Counted from the stretch's first letter, positions 1-11,874 are shown. The stretch: DNA of 64,000 nucleotides from Nitrosomonas sp. (GCF_024282095.1 NZ_JAMWZS010000010.1:1-64000); one strand, 5' to 3'. Made by a program: numbers and translations. Notes: generated from the sequence alone by a model not told the origin.

Positions 1-842
1 AAACCCAGTTCCAGTGCGACGTAAGCCAAGCTGGGCGGATATTTACTGATATGCAACCACTGCATCAGTGTGTTGCCTTCCAGGGTCATGAATAGGTTGC
101 CGTAGCCATCAAAACTGCGGATGACCACAAACAAAATCAGCGCTGACACGCCGCTGACCATCAATAAACGTTCTACTGACCACAAACCAAGCTGCTTTGA
201 CGTTAATCGTTCACCGAACACCCAACCCAGCAGCATAATTCCTAACCACGGCAACGCAGGATATAACACGGTATAGGTTTCGCCGAATACCGGTGCAAAG
301 GTAACTGCCAGCCATAATGGTACGTTACCACCCGGTTCCCACATCATCATGAGCAATAATTCACTGCCTGCAAGTATCAGTATCGCCAAAAAGAAAACCA
401 AGCGCGTGCCCAGGCGTTGCAGAGGAACCATCAGCATCATGCTGATTCCGATGGCATACAACACTTGCAATATCATTTTTCCGGAAGCTAGCGAAAAAAC
501 ACACAGATCGAGCAGTGCAATAAAAGCGCCGCGGAGTAGCAATTCACGATCCATCACGGCATCGCTGATGCCTTGCTGCCGGCGTTGAAAATTACTGATC
601 GCAATAGATGTACCCGCCAGAAAAACAAATGTAGGCGCGCAGATATGCGTAATCCAGCGCGTCAGAAACTGATCGGTGGCAAACAGATCGCCGGGTTGAT
701 AGAGTAATACCGAATCAGCGAAAATTCGGTTCGTATTAAAAAACCATGACGCATGATAAGATGCATCGAAATCAGTGACAAATCCGCGTAACCAGTCGAT
801 GGCTGCGATACGTTGCGAGTTTTTATCGAATTGAATGGTCAC
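1..842 (-). CDS. DUF1624/heparan-alpha-glucosaminide N-acetyltransferase-like membrane protein (3' end outside window)
   Basis: An open frame runs on the minus strand from a GTG at 842 to the window edge, about 280 codons, so the C-terminus is missing. The start is supported by GGAG six bases upstream. Near the N-terminus it reads RIAAIDWLRGF, followed by FADSVLLYQPGD and FLTRWITHICAPTFVFLAG. This is the pattern of the DUF1624/YeiB-like acyltransferase-3 superfamily of multi-pass inner-membrane proteins. Several hydrophobic segments follow. Family members are thought to transfer acyl groups to sugars, but the substrate here is unknown. It lies just downstream of proB on the same strand (47 bp gap) and may be cotranscribed. 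Confidence 0.8.
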   Translation of the reverse strand, partial: MTIQFDKNSQRIAAIDWLRGFVTDFDASYHASWFFNTNRIFADSVLLYQPGDLFATDQFLTRWITHICAPTFVFLAGTSIAISNFQRRQQGISDAVMDRELLLRGAFIALLDLCVFSLASGKMILQVLYAIGISMMLMVPLQRLGTRLVFFLAILILAGSELLLMMMWEPGGNVPLWLAVTFAPVFGETYTVLYPALPWLGIMLLGWVFGERLTSKQLGLWSVERLLMVSGVSALILFVVIRSFDGYGNLFMTLEGNTLMQWLHISKYPPSLAYVALELG

Positions 843-889
843 GAATTTCTCCGAGCCAAATCAAATTTGTTGAACTTCCCCAGCCATAT

Positions 890-3066
<2,177 letters not shown>

Positions 3067-3102
3067 TTATCTATTTCCTACTATTTTATACGACCCTGCA
3101 AA

Positions 3103-3133
3103 CAAAAAAGCCCCATCACTTTAGATAGGGCTT
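3103..3133 (-). terminator. Rho-independent terminator after rpmA
   Basis: On the minus strand a stem AAGCCCTATC / GATGGGGCTT (one mismatch, six-base loop) is followed by a run of T residues. It sits just downstream of rpmA and upstream of obgE, so it probably attenuates the rplU-rpmA transcript and leaves some read-through into obgE-proB. Confidence 0.8.
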
Positions 3134-3156
3134 CTTGAATACGCTATGTTTATATT

Positions 3157-3414
3157 TTATGCCGGTGTTACACTTGCTACCCTACGTTTTAGCGCGCCCT
3201 TGATACTGAAACTCACTTTTCCAGTCACTTTGGCAAATAAGGTATGGTCCTTGCCGATACCGACATTTTCTCCAGGATGAAATTGTGTACCACGCTGTCT
3301 GACAATAATCGATCCGGCTGAAATCAACTCACCACCATAACGCTTAATTCCAAGGCGCTTGGAATGTGAATCACGTCCATTTCGTGAACTCCCACCTGCT
3401 TTTTTATGTGCCAT
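3157..3414 (-). CDS. rpmA: 50S ribosomal protein L27
   Basis: Large-subunit protein near the peptidyl transferase centre. The 85 residues, the start [19 protein letters not shown] and the following LGIKRYGG are diagnostic of bacterial L27. There is no N-terminal cleavable extension of the Firmicutes type. It follows rplU by 11 bp in the conserved rplU-rpmA operon, and a terminator lies directly downstream. Confidence 0.98.
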   Translation of the reverse strand: MAHKKAGGSSRNGRDSHSKRLGIKRYGGELISAGSIIVRQRGTQFHPGENVGIGKDHTLFAKVTGKVSFSIKGALKRRVASVTPA

Positions 3415-3425
3415 TTATTTACTCC

Positions 3426-3737
3426 TTAAGCTGAAATACCGGTAATCTGTATTTCAGTGTAATTCTGCCGATGCCCTTGATGCTTTTGGTAGTGCTTACG
3501 ACGACGCATCTTAAAAATGCGAATTTTATCGTGGCGACCTTGCCCCAGCACCGTCGCGCTCACTTTAGCACCATTGACGAGCGGTGTTCCCATCGATATT
3601 TTATCGCCATCCGCAACCATCAGTACCTGATCAATCACAAGCTCACTGCCGTTTTCAGCTTTAAGCTGTTCTATCTTCAGCCTCTCACCCACTTGAATTC
3701 GATATTGTTTACCACCGGTTTTTATGACCGCATACAT
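3426..3737 (-). CDS. rplU: 50S ribosomal protein L21
   Basis: Large-subunit protein that binds 23S rRNA. The 103 residues start [20 protein letters not shown] and contain [16 protein letters not shown], the basic L21 signature. An in-frame upstream ATG exists at 3782, but that codon lies in the probable -10 region and would give a non-conserved 15-residue extension. The ATG at 3737 has GGGG six bases upstream and gives the standard length. First gene of the rplU-rpmA operon, divergent from ispB as in many proteobacteria. Confidence 0.97.
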   Translation of the reverse strand: MYAVIKTGGKQYRIQVGERLKIEQLKAENGSELVIDQVLMVADGDKISMGTPLVNGAKVSATVLGQGRHDKIRIFKMRRRKHYQKHQGHRQNYTEIQITGISA

Positions 3738-3773
3738 AATTGACCCCACACTTCCCTTTTTACAGAACCGCGA

Positions 3774-3779
3774 ATTATA
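3774..3779 (-). promoter_or_regulatory. Possible -10 element for rplU-rpmA
   Basis: A perfect TATAAT reads on the minus strand 36 bp upstream of the rplU ATG. No good -35 hexamer is visible 16-18 bp upstream, so this is only a likely -10. Confidence 0.35.
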
Positions 3780-3840
3780 CATAAATAACCCTTGATTGTG
3801 GTAGAAAATTTAGATCATTTCAATCAATTTATCTTTATGC

Positions 3841-3870
3841 TTGACACTTGGGTGTTGTCATTCCTACCAT
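3841..3870 (+). promoter_or_regulatory. Sigma-70-type promoter for ispB
   Basis: TTGACA at 3841 is separated by 18 bp from TACCAT at 3865, about 24 bp upstream of the ispB start codon. The -35 is a perfect match; the -10 matches 4 of 6. Confidence 0.5.
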
Positions 3871-3893
3871 AGCGTTTTCTGTAAGGTAACATT

Positions 3894-4862
3894 GTGTCAA
3901 TCGAATATATTAGAAGTTTTATTGCTCAAGACATGAGCATCGTTGATGATGTCATTCGGGAGAAGTTACATTCTCATGTTTTACTGATTCGCCAAGTTAG
4001 TGAATATATTATCAATAGTGGAGGGAAACGCCTACGCCCTGCAATGGTGATTCTGTCCGCAGGCGCTTTCGGTTATTCCGGAAAATTTCATTATAACCTC
4101 GCCGCAGTGGTTGAATTTATTCATACGGCCACATTACTTCACGATGATGTAGTGGATGAATCCGAATTACGGCGTAACAAAGAAACGGCCAATGCATTAT
4201 TTGGTAACGCAGCAAGCGTTTTGGTAGGGGATTTTCTCTATTCCAGAGCTTTCCAGATGATGGTTGAAGTTGGCGATATGCGTGTGATGCAAGTATTAGC
4301 AGATGCAACCAATACCATCGCCGAAGGCGAAGTACTACAGTTACTCAATTGCCGGGATCCGCATGTAACGGAAGAAAACTATCTGCAAGTCATACGGTAC
4401 AAAACCGCTAAATTATTTGAAGCAGCCAGTCGATTGGGAGCAATTCTAGGGAATGCCACGCCGGCAGAGGAAGAAGCCATGGCGGTTTATGGCATGCATC
4501 TGGGCACTGCGTTTCAACTCATTGACGATATGCTTGATTATTCTGGCAATAATCAAAACATCGGTAAAAATCTTGGCGACGATCTGGCGGAAGGAAAGCC
4601 TACATTACCGCTCATCTATGCAATGAGAGTGGGCACGGCAGAACAAGCAAGTATTATCCGCAAAGCAATTGAAGACGGCGGGAAAGATGGTTTTCAGCCT
4701 GTACTCGGTGTCATTCAGCAAACAACCGCTTTAGAATATGCCAAACAATGCGCTGAAGCGGAAATCGCAACGGCTATTGCCGCGATAGCTTCTTTACCGG
4801 ATTCGGAAAACAAAAAATGCCTGCTGCAGTTGGCCAGTTTTGCTATTACGCGCAACCACTAA
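3894..4862 (+). CDS. ispB: Octaprenyl (polyprenyl) diphosphate synthase
   Basis: Trans-polyprenyl synthase that builds the ubiquinone side chain from isopentenyl diphosphate. The 322 residues contain GGKRLRPAMVILSA, the first aspartate-rich motif LLHDDVVDESELRR near residue 84, and the second, LIDDMLDY, near residue 213. Start is GTG at 3894 with AAGG a few bases upstream. It is divergent from rplU-rpmA, the classical arrangement. Chain length cannot be read from the sequence by eye; C40 is expected for ubiquinone-8 betaproteobacteria. Confidence 0.94.
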   Translation: MSIEYIRSFIAQDMSIVDDVIREKLHSHVLLIRQVSEYIINSGGKRLRPAMVILSAGAFGYSGKFHYNLAAVVEFIHTATLLHDDVVDESELRRNKETANALFGNAASVLVGDFLYSRAFQMMVEVGDMRVMQVLADATNTIAEGEVLQLLNCRDPHVTEENYLQVIRYKTAKLFEAASRLGAILGNATPAEEEAMAVYGMHLGTAFQLIDDMLDYSGNNQNIGKNLGDDLAEGKPTLPLIYAMRVGTAEQASIIRKAIEDGGKDGFQPVLGVIQQTTALEYAKQCAEAEIATAIAAIASLPDSENKKCLLQLASFAITRNH

Positions 4863-5204
4863 ATACCAGAAATTATTCGCAAGCTGGCCAATAACAACTT
4901 ACAAATTGTACCAATTTAATTTATTAAATTGGGCAATCTTTATTTCTATCAAACATAAGAAACTTTCTCAAGCATCCTTGTCTCATCTGTAACACAATCA
5001 ACATTTACACATTTAAACCTAATTATCAGAAGATTTTTCTCTGAAATTGTTTTCTCATTAAGCAGGCTATCACCACATTTTTTACTTAAAGGCAATTAAA
5101 CCACGGTTAATCTGCAATTTGCCAGAGTAAAAAATTGTTATGCTTAAATGTATAGCGATGGCAAATAAAATTCTGATGAATGTCATATAAAAGAAATACC
5201 TGAT
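4863..5204 (+). other. Gene-free stretch with one AT-rich hairpin
   Basis: No coding frame is convincing in these 342 bp. An imperfect palindrome, CCAATTTAATTTATTAAATTGG, lies at 4911-4932 just after ispB. It could be a weak terminator but has no T-run. The rest is AT-rich leader sequence before the PP0621-like gene. Confidence 0.5.
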
Positions 5205-5432
5205 ATGGGCAAATTAATTTTTTACATCATCATAGCAATACTGGCTTACTGGATAATCAATAATCGCAAATCCAGAAAAGAAAAGAAAGAAACGCCTTTA
5301 GAGCCGATTGAAGATATGGTGAGCTGCACGTATTGCGGCATTCATCTGCCTAAAAGTGAAGCCATCAGCGACCGTAATCGCTATTTTTGTTGTACCGAGC
5401 ATTGTCATCAACATACTAATTCTCCATCTTAA
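5205..5432 (+). CDS. PP0621-family small membrane-anchored zinc-ribbon-like protein
   Basis: 75 residues: one N-terminal membrane helix (LIFYIIIAILAYWII), a basic linker rich in K and R, then a cysteine cluster C42-x2-C45 and C62-C63 with further C/H residues near the end, suggesting metal binding. The layout matches the PP0621 family, found beside pilSR in many beta- and gammaproteobacteria. Function is unknown. It ends 10 bp before the proposed pilS start and is probably cotranscribed with pilSR. Confidence 0.8.
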   Translation: MGKLIFYIIIAILAYWIINNRKSRKEKKETPLEPIEDMVSCTYCGIHLPKSEAISDRNRYFCCTEHCHQHTNSPS

Positions 5433-5442
5433 GTTAACCGTT

Positions 5443-7089
5443 GTGTCCATTCATTTATCACAAGCAAAACACTTAACGTTTTTACCACTGAATTCTGGAA
5501 TCACGGCGCATGATGATGCTCATCAGTACTGGCGCTCTCTTTTTTATTTCAATAGTTATCGATTAGTGACTGGTAGTGCTCTGACGATCATTACATGGCA
5601 ATTTCAGTTCGCCAGTTTCGGTTCATATCACCATCTACTATTTCTTTATACCAGCTTAAGCTACGCCCTATTCAGCAGCGTATCCATGCTGCTCATTAAA
5701 TTACGCCGTCCCAATTTTAATTGGCAGCTCGCTATTCAGGTAATCGGCGACATAGTTTTTTTCTCTGTCATGCTGTATGCCAGTGGCGGGCTACAAAGCG
5801 GCTTAGGGGGATTATTGCTGGTATCGCTCGCCGGGGCGGGATTGATTAGCCGTGGCCGTATGGCGCTGTTTTTTGCATCCATTGCAACCATCAGTTTATT
5901 ACTGCAAGAGACTTATTCCTTACTGATGGTTGATTCCTACACTGCCCAATACTCGCAAGCGGGTCTATTAAGCATGGCATGCTTTGCAGTGGCTTGGCTA
6001 GCACAGCAACTGGCAAAACATACGTTAGCCAGTGAACAACTGGCACAAGAACGTGGTATGGATCTGGCCAGCATGGCGGAAGTCAATCAATTAGTCATTC
6101 AAGATCTACAAGAAGGTGTGCTGGTCGTTGATAAACATGGCAACATCCGGCACCGTAATACCTATGCCGAAAAACTGCTTAACTTGGGTGTACCCACCCA
6201 GCACACTGAATTTCTCAAATTATCCGATCATGTGCCTGAAATCGCCAATCGGCTCACAAGCTGGCAAAGTAACCGTCATATCAGTTTTGAACCACTGCGA
6301 TTAGATCACAGCAATACACTGGTTCGCACTCGGTTCTTGCCCATACAAGCGGATTTTCGTAATGGTGTTGTTATTTTTCTAGAAGATATGGGGCGCATAC
6401 AAGCACATTTACAGCAATTGAAACTTGCTGCATTAGGTCGTTTAACAGCAAATATCGCGCATGAAATTCGTAATCCGCTGTCCGCAATCAGCCATGCCGC
6501 CGAACTTTTGCAGGAAGAGCGGCCTGCAAATCATACAGATACTCGCCTGGTACGTATTATTTGCGATAACACCAAACGCTTAAACAAAATCGTACAAGAT
6601 GTACTGCAACTCAACCGACGCAATGTTTCAGAGTCAGAACTCATTGATGCTAATGAATTTATTAATAGATTCATTGAAGGCTTTTGTCATACCGAGCACA
6701 TCAATACAAACGTATTCAGAGTAAATGCCTCGACAGATTATTGGATTAATTTTGACCGCGACCATTTCAACCAAGTCATATGGAATTTATGTTGTAACGC
6801 ATGGAGACACTGTCGCAAACAAAGCAATAGTATTCACATCGAATTATCTGCCGGAGCAAACGAAAATACCGTTTACCTGGATATTATTGATGATGGATCG
6901 GGCGTTAAACCGCAGCAAACAAAACAAATTTTTGAACCCTTCTTCACGACAGCAACGAGTGGTACGGGTTTGGGTTTATATATTGCACGTGAACTGTGCG
7001 AAGCCAATCAAGCATCGCTGGAATATATCGAGAGCTCTTCGGGTGGACATCTTAGGATAATCTGCAAAGGCAGCCAACCATGCCGATGA
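5443..7089 (+). CDS. pilS: PilS-like sensor histidine kinase
   Basis: Membrane kinase of the PilS/PilR pair that controls type IV pilin transcription with sigma-54. Read from GTG 5443 it has 548 residues; an upstream in-frame ATG at 5356 lies inside the preceding gene and is unlikely. The N-terminal ~200 residues hold about six membrane helices. A PAS-like domain follows (DLQEGVLVVDKHGNIRHRN), then the phosphoacceptor H-box AHEIRNPLSAISHAAELL (His near residue 340) and the ATPase motifs IWNLCCNAWRH, DDGSGV and GTGLGLYIA. It overlaps pilR by 10 bp. No clear ribosome site marks the GTG, so the exact start is uncertain. Confidence 0.88.
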   Translation: MSIHLSQAKHLTFLPLNSGITAHDDAHQYWRSLFYFNSYRLVTGSALTIITWQFQFASFGSYHHLLFLYTSLSYALFSSVSMLLIKLRRPNFNWQLAIQVIGDIVFFSVMLYASGGLQSGLGGLLLVSLAGAGLISRGRMALFFASIATISLLLQETYSLLMVDSYTAQYSQAGLLSMACFAVAWLAQQLAKHTLASEQLAQERGMDLASMAEVNQLVIQDLQEGVLVVDKHGNIRHRNTYAEKLLNLGVPTQHTEFLKLSDHVPEIANRLTSWQSNRHISFEPLRLDHSNTLVRTRFLPIQADFRNGVVIFLEDMGRIQAHLQQLKLAALGRLTANIAHEIRNPLSAISHAAELLQEERPANHTDTRLVRIICDNTKRLNKIVQDVLQLNRRNVSESELIDANEFINRFIEGFCHTEHINTNVFRVNASTDYWINFDRDHFNQVIWNLCCNAWRHCRKQSNSIHIELSAGANENTVYLDIIDDGSGVKPQQTKQIFEPFFTTATSGTGLGLYIARELCEANQASLEYIESSSGGHLRIICKGSQPCR

Positions 7090-8501
7090 ATAAAGAACGA
7101 GTCATTCATCCACACCTGCATACACCCTCTCCCATTATACTCATTGTAGATGATGAGCCTGATATTATCGAACTACTTGAGCTCACATTAGCCCGTATGG
7201 GCATGGATGTTTCCAGCGCAAAATGTATCAGTGAGGCCAAAATATTATTGCAGTCACGGCAGTTTCAGTTATGCCTTACCGATATGCGTTTACCTGATGG
7301 GGATGGCTTGGATTTGGTTAAATTTATCGCCAGCCATTGTTCAAGCTTGCCTGTTGCCGTTATCACCGCATACGGCACCACAGAAAACGCCGTTGCGGCA
7401 CTCAAAGCCGGTGCTTTTGATTATTTATCCAAACCGGTCTCGTTAAAACAGTTACGTGATTTGGTCAAATCAGCTTTGAGTCTACCACCCGTACTGACTG
7501 AATCCGCATCTGCAGCACAAATACAACCGAATCAACGCGTGTTACTGGGCGAATCCCAACCCATGTGCCAACTCCGCGCAACTATCGACAAGCTCTCTCG
7601 TAGTCAGGCTTCCATTTATATCTATGGCGAATCGGGCAGCGGCAAAGAGTTAGCAGCACGAATGATTCATGCAAAAAGCGCCCGGCACAAGCATACGTTT
7701 ATTGCCGTCAATTGCGGCGCCATACCTGAAAATTTAATGGAAAGTGAATTTTTTGGCTATAAAAAAGGCGCCTTTACCGGTGCCGACAAAGATCATGATG
7801 GATTCTTCCTGGCGGCCAACGGTGGCACCCTGTTTCTTGATGAAGTAGCCGATTTGCCCTTGGCTATGCAAGTCAAACTGCTGCGCGTAATCCAGGAAAA
7901 ACAAGTCCGGAGAATCGGCGATACCCAAGAAAAAAATGTTGACGTACGCATCATCAGCGCTACGCACAAAAAACTCAGCCTTTGCGTCGAAACCGGACAA
8001 TTCCGTCAGGATTTGTATTACCGTCTGAATGTCATTGAATTGGATATGCCCGCATTACGTGAAATGCGCGAAGATATTCCGCTCATTGCGGAAGTAATCC
8101 TGGCAAAGTTATGCCAAGAAGCCGCACGCCCTCTATGCATTCTGAAAAAAGACGCGCTGACGATGCTGATGAACTATGAGTATCCTGGCAATGTCCGTGA
8201 GCTCGAAAACATACTGGAACGTACATTAGCATTTTGTTCGACGATACAAATCGGCAAAGAGGAATTACAACTACCTAAAACACAAAAAGAAATTTCACAC
8301 ATCACGGCGAGCGGACCATCCATTGATCCGGATCAAGGCGTGCCCTTGCAAGATTTTCTTGATCAATTGGAAAAGGATTCCATTATAAAAGCACTCAATC
8401 AAAGCCGCTTTAACCGCACCAAAGCAGCCAAAACATTGGGTATCACAGTCAGGTCGCTACGTTACAGAATGGAGAGGCTGGGACTGAATGAGCGGATGTA
8501 G
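7080..8501 (+). CDS. pilR: PilR-like NtrC-family response regulator
   Basis: Sigma-54-dependent activator paired with PilS. The 473 residues comprise a receiver domain (VDDEPD, phosphoacceptor Asp68 in LTDMRLPDGDG, conserved Lys in DYLSKPV), an AAA+ domain with Walker A GESGSGKE near residue 184, the sigma-54 contact loop GAFTGADKDHDG and Walker B GTLFLDEVADLP, and a C-terminal Fis-type helix-turn-helix (NRTKAAKTLGITVRSLRYRM). All functional motifs are intact. It overlaps pilS. It also shows that the genome uses sigma-54 activators, which matters for the island promoter at 38.7 kb. No pilA is in the window. Confidence 0.93.
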   Translation: MPMNKERVIHPHLHTPSPIILIVDDEPDIIELLELTLARMGMDVSSAKCISEAKILLQSRQFQLCLTDMRLPDGDGLDLVKFIASHCSSLPVAVITAYGTTENAVAALKAGAFDYLSKPVSLKQLRDLVKSALSLPPVLTESASAAQIQPNQRVLLGESQPMCQLRATIDKLSRSQASIYIYGESGSGKELAARMIHAKSARHKHTFIAVNCGAIPENLMESEFFGYKKGAFTGADKDHDGFFLAANGGTLFLDEVADLPLAMQVKLLRVIQEKQVRRIGDTQEKNVDVRIISATHKKLSLCVETGQFRQDLYYRLNVIELDMPALREMREDIPLIAEVILAKLCQEAARPLCILKKDALTMLMNYEYPGNVRELENILERTLAFCSTIQIGKEELQLPKTQKEISHITASGPSIDPDQGVPLQDFLDQLEKDSIIKALNQSRFNRTKAAKTLGITVRSLRYRMERLGLNERM

Positions 8502-8520
8502 ATCGATGTAACAGTTCCCA

Positions 8521-8563
8521 ATAAACCCGGATGATGCTATACCGACGACATCTCCGGGTTTAT
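8521..8563. terminator. Bidirectional hairpin between pilR and ctaA
   Basis: Perfect 11-bp inverted repeat ATAAACCCGGA / TCCGGGTTTAT, with further pairing inside, lying between the convergent ends of pilR and ctaA. There is no strong T-run, but position and stem make a shared terminator likely. Confidence 0.65.
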
Positions 8564-8568
8564 CAACA

Positions 8569-9582
8569 TCAACGCAATCGGTGACTCACCCATAAAGACG
8601 CCGCGAACAGCAACATCGCTCCGCCTTGATGCGAAGCTGCCAAAGGAATCGGCACCACATGCAATAGCGTTGCTATACCCAGACTCACCTGTATCGCCAG
8701 CATCAGTAAAAACAGATTACAGGCAAGGCGCGTAGTACCGGATAACGCCACCTTACGTGATTTATACCAGAACAACGGCACTGAGAAAATCAATATCCAC
8801 GCGATCAATCGATGATCAAATTGCACGGTGGTGATATTGTCAAAGAAATTACGGTACCACGGTTCCAGCACAAAGAGATCCGGTGGAATAAGGTGCCCGT
8901 TCATGAGCGGAAATGTATTGTAGGCCAAGCCCGCGCGAATACCAGCGACAAAACCGCCCGATAAAACCATGATAAAAATTAATGAAGTCAGACCGACAGA
9001 GAATCGCCGCAAACTTTGCATCATTTCATTCGATTGCGCGTTTTCTCTTTCCGGCGACAGCAATCCCAATGCAACCCAAAACATAGCGGCAAAAATGACA
9101 AATGCCAATCCCAAATGCGCAGTAAGCCGATACTGGCTGACATGGGGATCGTTAACCAACCCGCTCATCACCATGTACCAACCCATGAATCCCTGTAATC
9201 CGCCCAGTATGAATATTCCCGCCAATTTGATTCCCAATGACCGGTTTATTTGCTTTTTCAGCAGAAAATAAACAAAAGGAACAAAAAATGCCAATCCAAT
9301 CAGCCGGCCAAGCACACGATGAAAATATTCCCACCAAAAAATACTTTTAAACTCATCGACACTCATGCCTTTATTGATTTTTTGATACTGAGGCGTTGCA
9401 CGGTATTTTTCCAGTAACACATCCCAATCCTGCTGTGTAATCGGCGGCATCGTGCCCACAATTGGCTGCCATTCCACAATGGAAAGCCCTGAATCGGTCA
9501 ATCGTGTCACACCACCCACCACCACCATGGCAAATACCATGGCACAACAAATTAATAACCAGATAGCAATCGATTTCTGCAT
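8569..9582 (-). CDS. ctaA: Heme A synthase (COX15/CtaA family)
   Basis: Inner-membrane enzyme that oxidises the heme O methyl group to give heme A for aa3-type cytochrome oxidase. The 337 residues contain [19 protein letters not shown] after the first helix, [19 protein letters not shown] with a conserved heme-ligand histidine, then [13 protein letters not shown] and [13 protein letters not shown], giving the repeated His pattern of the family. About eight membrane helices are visible. It ends next to the shared hairpin with pilR. The other cytochrome oxidase genes are outside the window. Confidence 0.93.
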   Translation of the reverse strand: MQKSIAIWLLICCAMVFAMVVVGGVTRLTDSGLSIVEWQPIVGTMPPITQQDWDVLLEKYRATPQYQKINKGMSVDEFKSIFWWEYFHRVLGRLIGLAFFVPFVYFLLKKQINRSLGIKLAGIFILGGLQGFMGWYMVMSGLVNDPHVSQYRLTAHLGLAFVIFAAMFWVALGLLSPERENAQSNEMMQSLRRFSVGLTSLIFIMVLSGGFVAGIRAGLAYNTFPLMNGHLIPPDLFVLEPWYRNFFDNITTVQFDHRLIAWILIFSVPLFWYKSRKVALSGTTRLACNLFLLMLAIQVSLGIATLLHVVPIPLAASHQGGAMLLFAASLWVSHRLR

Positions 9583-9641
9583 AGTCGTAAAGAATAAAAG
9601 TTATTTCTGAAAGTTAATTCGAGCAATCATTGTCGATGGTT

Positions 9642-10085
9642 TTATTTAGCGCGCATCAAGCGTTGCTTGTCACGTTCCCATTCCTTCTGTTTCTCGGATT
9701 CGCGCTTGTCGTGCTGCTTCTTGCCTTTAGCCAAACCGATTTCCAGTTTGATCCTACCCGTCTTGTAGTGCATATCTAACGGAACCAGCGTGTATCCGGC
9801 GCGTTCAACTTTACCGATAAGCCGCTTGATCTCTTCCGCGTGCAGCAACAGCTTGCGTGTTCTGACAGGATCGGGATTAATATGCGTTGAAGCCGTTTTG
9901 AGCGGGCTGATATGGCAACCAATGAGGTATAATGCGCCATTGCGGATAATAACATAGGCTTCCTTCAATTGAGCCCGGCTATCGCGAATGGCTTTGACTT
10001 CCCATCCTTCCAGCACCATACCTGTCTCATACTTCTCTTCGATAAAATAATCGTGAAAGGCTTTTTTATTTTGTACTATACTCAT
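9642..10085 (-). CDS. smpB: SsrA-binding protein SmpB
   Basis: Binds tmRNA and delivers it to stalled ribosomes for trans-translation. The 147 residues start [17 protein letters not shown] and include [20 protein letters not shown] and the basic C-terminal tail [20 protein letters not shown], all typical. It is divergent from ratA, a very common proteobacterial pairing. No tmRNA gene (ssrA) was seen nearby. Confidence 0.97.
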   Translation of the reverse strand: MSIVQNKKAFHDYFIEEKYETGMVLEGWEVKAIRDSRAQLKEAYVIIRNGALYLIGCHISPLKTASTHINPDPVRTRKLLLHAEEIKRLIGKVERAGYTLVPLDMHYKTGRIKLEIGLAKGKKQHDKRESEKQKEWERDKQRLMRAK

Positions 10086-10175
10086 ACAGGAATGAAATGG
10101 GTGGGAATCACTAAAATTTCGTATATTTTATCAGTTTTTCAGTATTACCTCATGAACGTGGGGTGATTTACATTT

Positions 10176-10613
10176 ATGGCAGAAATAGAAAAATCAGTCC
10201 TAGTTGAATATTCAGCAAGCCAGATGTTCGCGCTGGTTGATAACGTTAAGGAATATCCCACATTTCTTCCGTGGTGCGGCGGAACCGTGGTGGACCCTCA
10301 AGACGAAATAACAACGCATGCAACGGTTAAGATTGACTATCACCACATCCAGCACAGTTTTACCACAAAAAACAAGCGCTTTCCGCCGGATTTAATAGAA
10401 ATGAGCCTGCTGGATGGCCCGTTTGAGCACCTTGATGGTTACTGGCAGTTCATCCCATTATCGGAAAACGCATGCAAGATAAAATTTCGATTACATTACA
10501 CATTCTCACACAAAATTCTTGAAAAGCTCGTAGGGCCGGTATTTCACATGATCGCCAATAGTTTTGTAGAATCCTTCATTGAACGGGCCGAAACGATTTA
10601 TGGCAAATCATGA
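10176..10613 (+). CDS. ratA: RatA/COQ10-like START-domain protein
   Basis: The 145 residues form a polyketide cyclase/START-like fold: MAEIEKSVLVEYSASQMFALVDNVKEYP, FLPWCGG, then GPFEHLDGYWQF. The same family contains E. coli RatA (described as a toxin acting on ribosome subunit association) and mitochondrial Coq10 (ubiquinone binding). The second role is the more general one. The gene is divergent from smpB and overlaps rnfH by 14 bp, the conserved smpB/ratA/rnfH order. Which role applies here cannot be told from sequence. Confidence 0.9.
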   Translation: MAEIEKSVLVEYSASQMFALVDNVKEYPTFLPWCGGTVVDPQDEITTHATVKIDYHHIQHSFTTKNKRFPPDLIEMSLLDGPFEHLDGYWQFIPLSENACKIKFRLHYTFSHKILEKLVGPVFHMIANSFVESFIERAETIYGKS

Positions 10614-10920
10614 CAACATTTTCCAAATCGAAGTGACATACGCACTACCTCATATTCAAGTCCTCAAGAAACTCACTGTACCCGCTGATTGTACAGTTGA
10701 GCAGGCCATCATCCTTTCAGGCATACTGGATCAGTTTACCGATATTGATCTGACAACAAACAAACTCGGTATCTTCGGCAAACTGGCACAGCGCGATACC
10801 CGCCTGCAACCTCATGACAGAATCGAAATTTATCGACCACTGGTTATTGATCCTAAAGATGCCAGGAGGATACGCGCCAAGACAAAGCATATTCAACGCC
10901 AGCTGCCGCCTACCATTTAA
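10600..10920 (+). CDS. rnfH: RnfH-family ubiquitin-like protein
   Basis: 106-residue protein of the RnfH/RatB family with a beta-grasp fold: FQIEVTYALPHIQVLKKLTVPADCTVEQAI, then LGIFGKLAQRDTRLQPHDRIEIYRPLVIDPKDARR, the family signature. The ATG at 10600 inside the end of ratA is chosen because it starts the conserved region; an in-frame ATG at 10579 would add seven residues. Function is poorly known. Cotranscribed with ratA. Confidence 0.9.
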   Translation: MANHDNIFQIEVTYALPHIQVLKKLTVPADCTVEQAIILSGILDQFTDIDLTTNKLGIFGKLAQRDTRLQPHDRIEIYRPLVIDPKDARRIRAKTKHIQRQLPPTI

Positions 10921-11166
10921 GTAAGCTCCCTACCAGACAGTCATTCGTGTCTATTATTGTGGGGCTTCACTGAATACGCGAATAGTGCACATGTAATCAC
11001 TCAGCAAATCATCACCAAAACATGATTTGACACGACGCATGGTAGCTTTGATGTTGAATTTATTAACAATTCATAAAAAAGATACAAAAAAGCACGCTTG
11101 TTTGCTCATTTTCTTATGCAACCGGTACCGTAACATACCGTCTACGAGCTACTCCCAAGAAAAATC

Positions 11167-11850
11167 ATGAGTGATTCATCAAAAAAAACTATCCGAGTAT
11201 TACTCATAGAGCACTATAGTATCGTGCATTATGGTCTGGAAATACTGATTAACAAGCAGCAACCGAAGATGCAAGTAGTTGGGAGCTTTGCTAATTGTAC
11301 GAGCGCACTCCCCAATCTCGAAAGATTGTCGCCTGATGTCATTCTTCTTGATATGAATCTTAATTCTGACAAGGAATCACAGGCTATTTTGCAATTGATT
11401 ACATTATCACACGCCAAGATCCTTATTCTGAAATGGATGCAAGACTCTGAAGCCTATGATAAAGCCATACTCGCCGGTGCCAAAGGTATCATTGAAAAAG
11501 AAGCCACGTTAGATACCATTCTGAAAGCCATTGAAAAAGTACATGAAGGTCAATTATGGCTGAATCAGACTTATATCAAAAAACTTATTGATCAGCTCTC
11601 CCAGCAGGCTTCCGAAAAGGATGTCCTGCAAGAAGAGAATAAAGTCGACAAACTCACCCCTAAAGAGAAAAAAATATTCTTCACCATGATAGAAAATGCC
11701 GGCGTACCCGCCAAAGTGATTTCCAACAAACTCAACATCAGCGAAAGTACGCTCCGCAACCATCTCACATCAATCTACGAAAAGCTTGAAGTCAGCAATA
11801 AGCTGGAACTGTGGAGTTATGTACATAAGCACAAACTAAAGCAGAAATAA
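11167..11850 (+). CDS. NarL/LuxR-family response regulator next to the injection-system operon
   Basis: 227 residues. The N-terminal receiver domain has the phosphoacceptor in VILLDMNL and a conserved lysine in GIIEKEA, but the usual acidic pair at the start is reduced to one Glu (LLIEHYSIVHYG). The C-terminal LuxR-type helix-turn-helix is LTPKEKKIFFTMIENAGV followed by SNKLNISESTLRNHLTSIYEKL. There is no kinase beside it, so it is an orphan regulator. It converges on the 3' end of the eCIS operon 50 bp away. Whether it regulates that operon is a guess based on position. A weak hairpin with T-run follows it. Confidence 0.85.
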   Translation: MSDSSKKTIRVLLIEHYSIVHYGLEILINKQQPKMQVVGSFANCTSALPNLERLSPDVILLDMNLNSDKESQAILQLITLSHAKILILKWMQDSEAYDKAILAGAKGIIEKEATLDTILKAIEKVHEGQLWLNQTYIKKLIDQLSQQASEKDVLQEENKVDKLTPKEKKIFFTMIENAGVPAKVISNKLNISESTLRNHLTSIYEKLEVSNKLELWSYVHKHKLKQK

Positions 11851-11874
11851 TGACTTTATTTGTATTAATTTATT

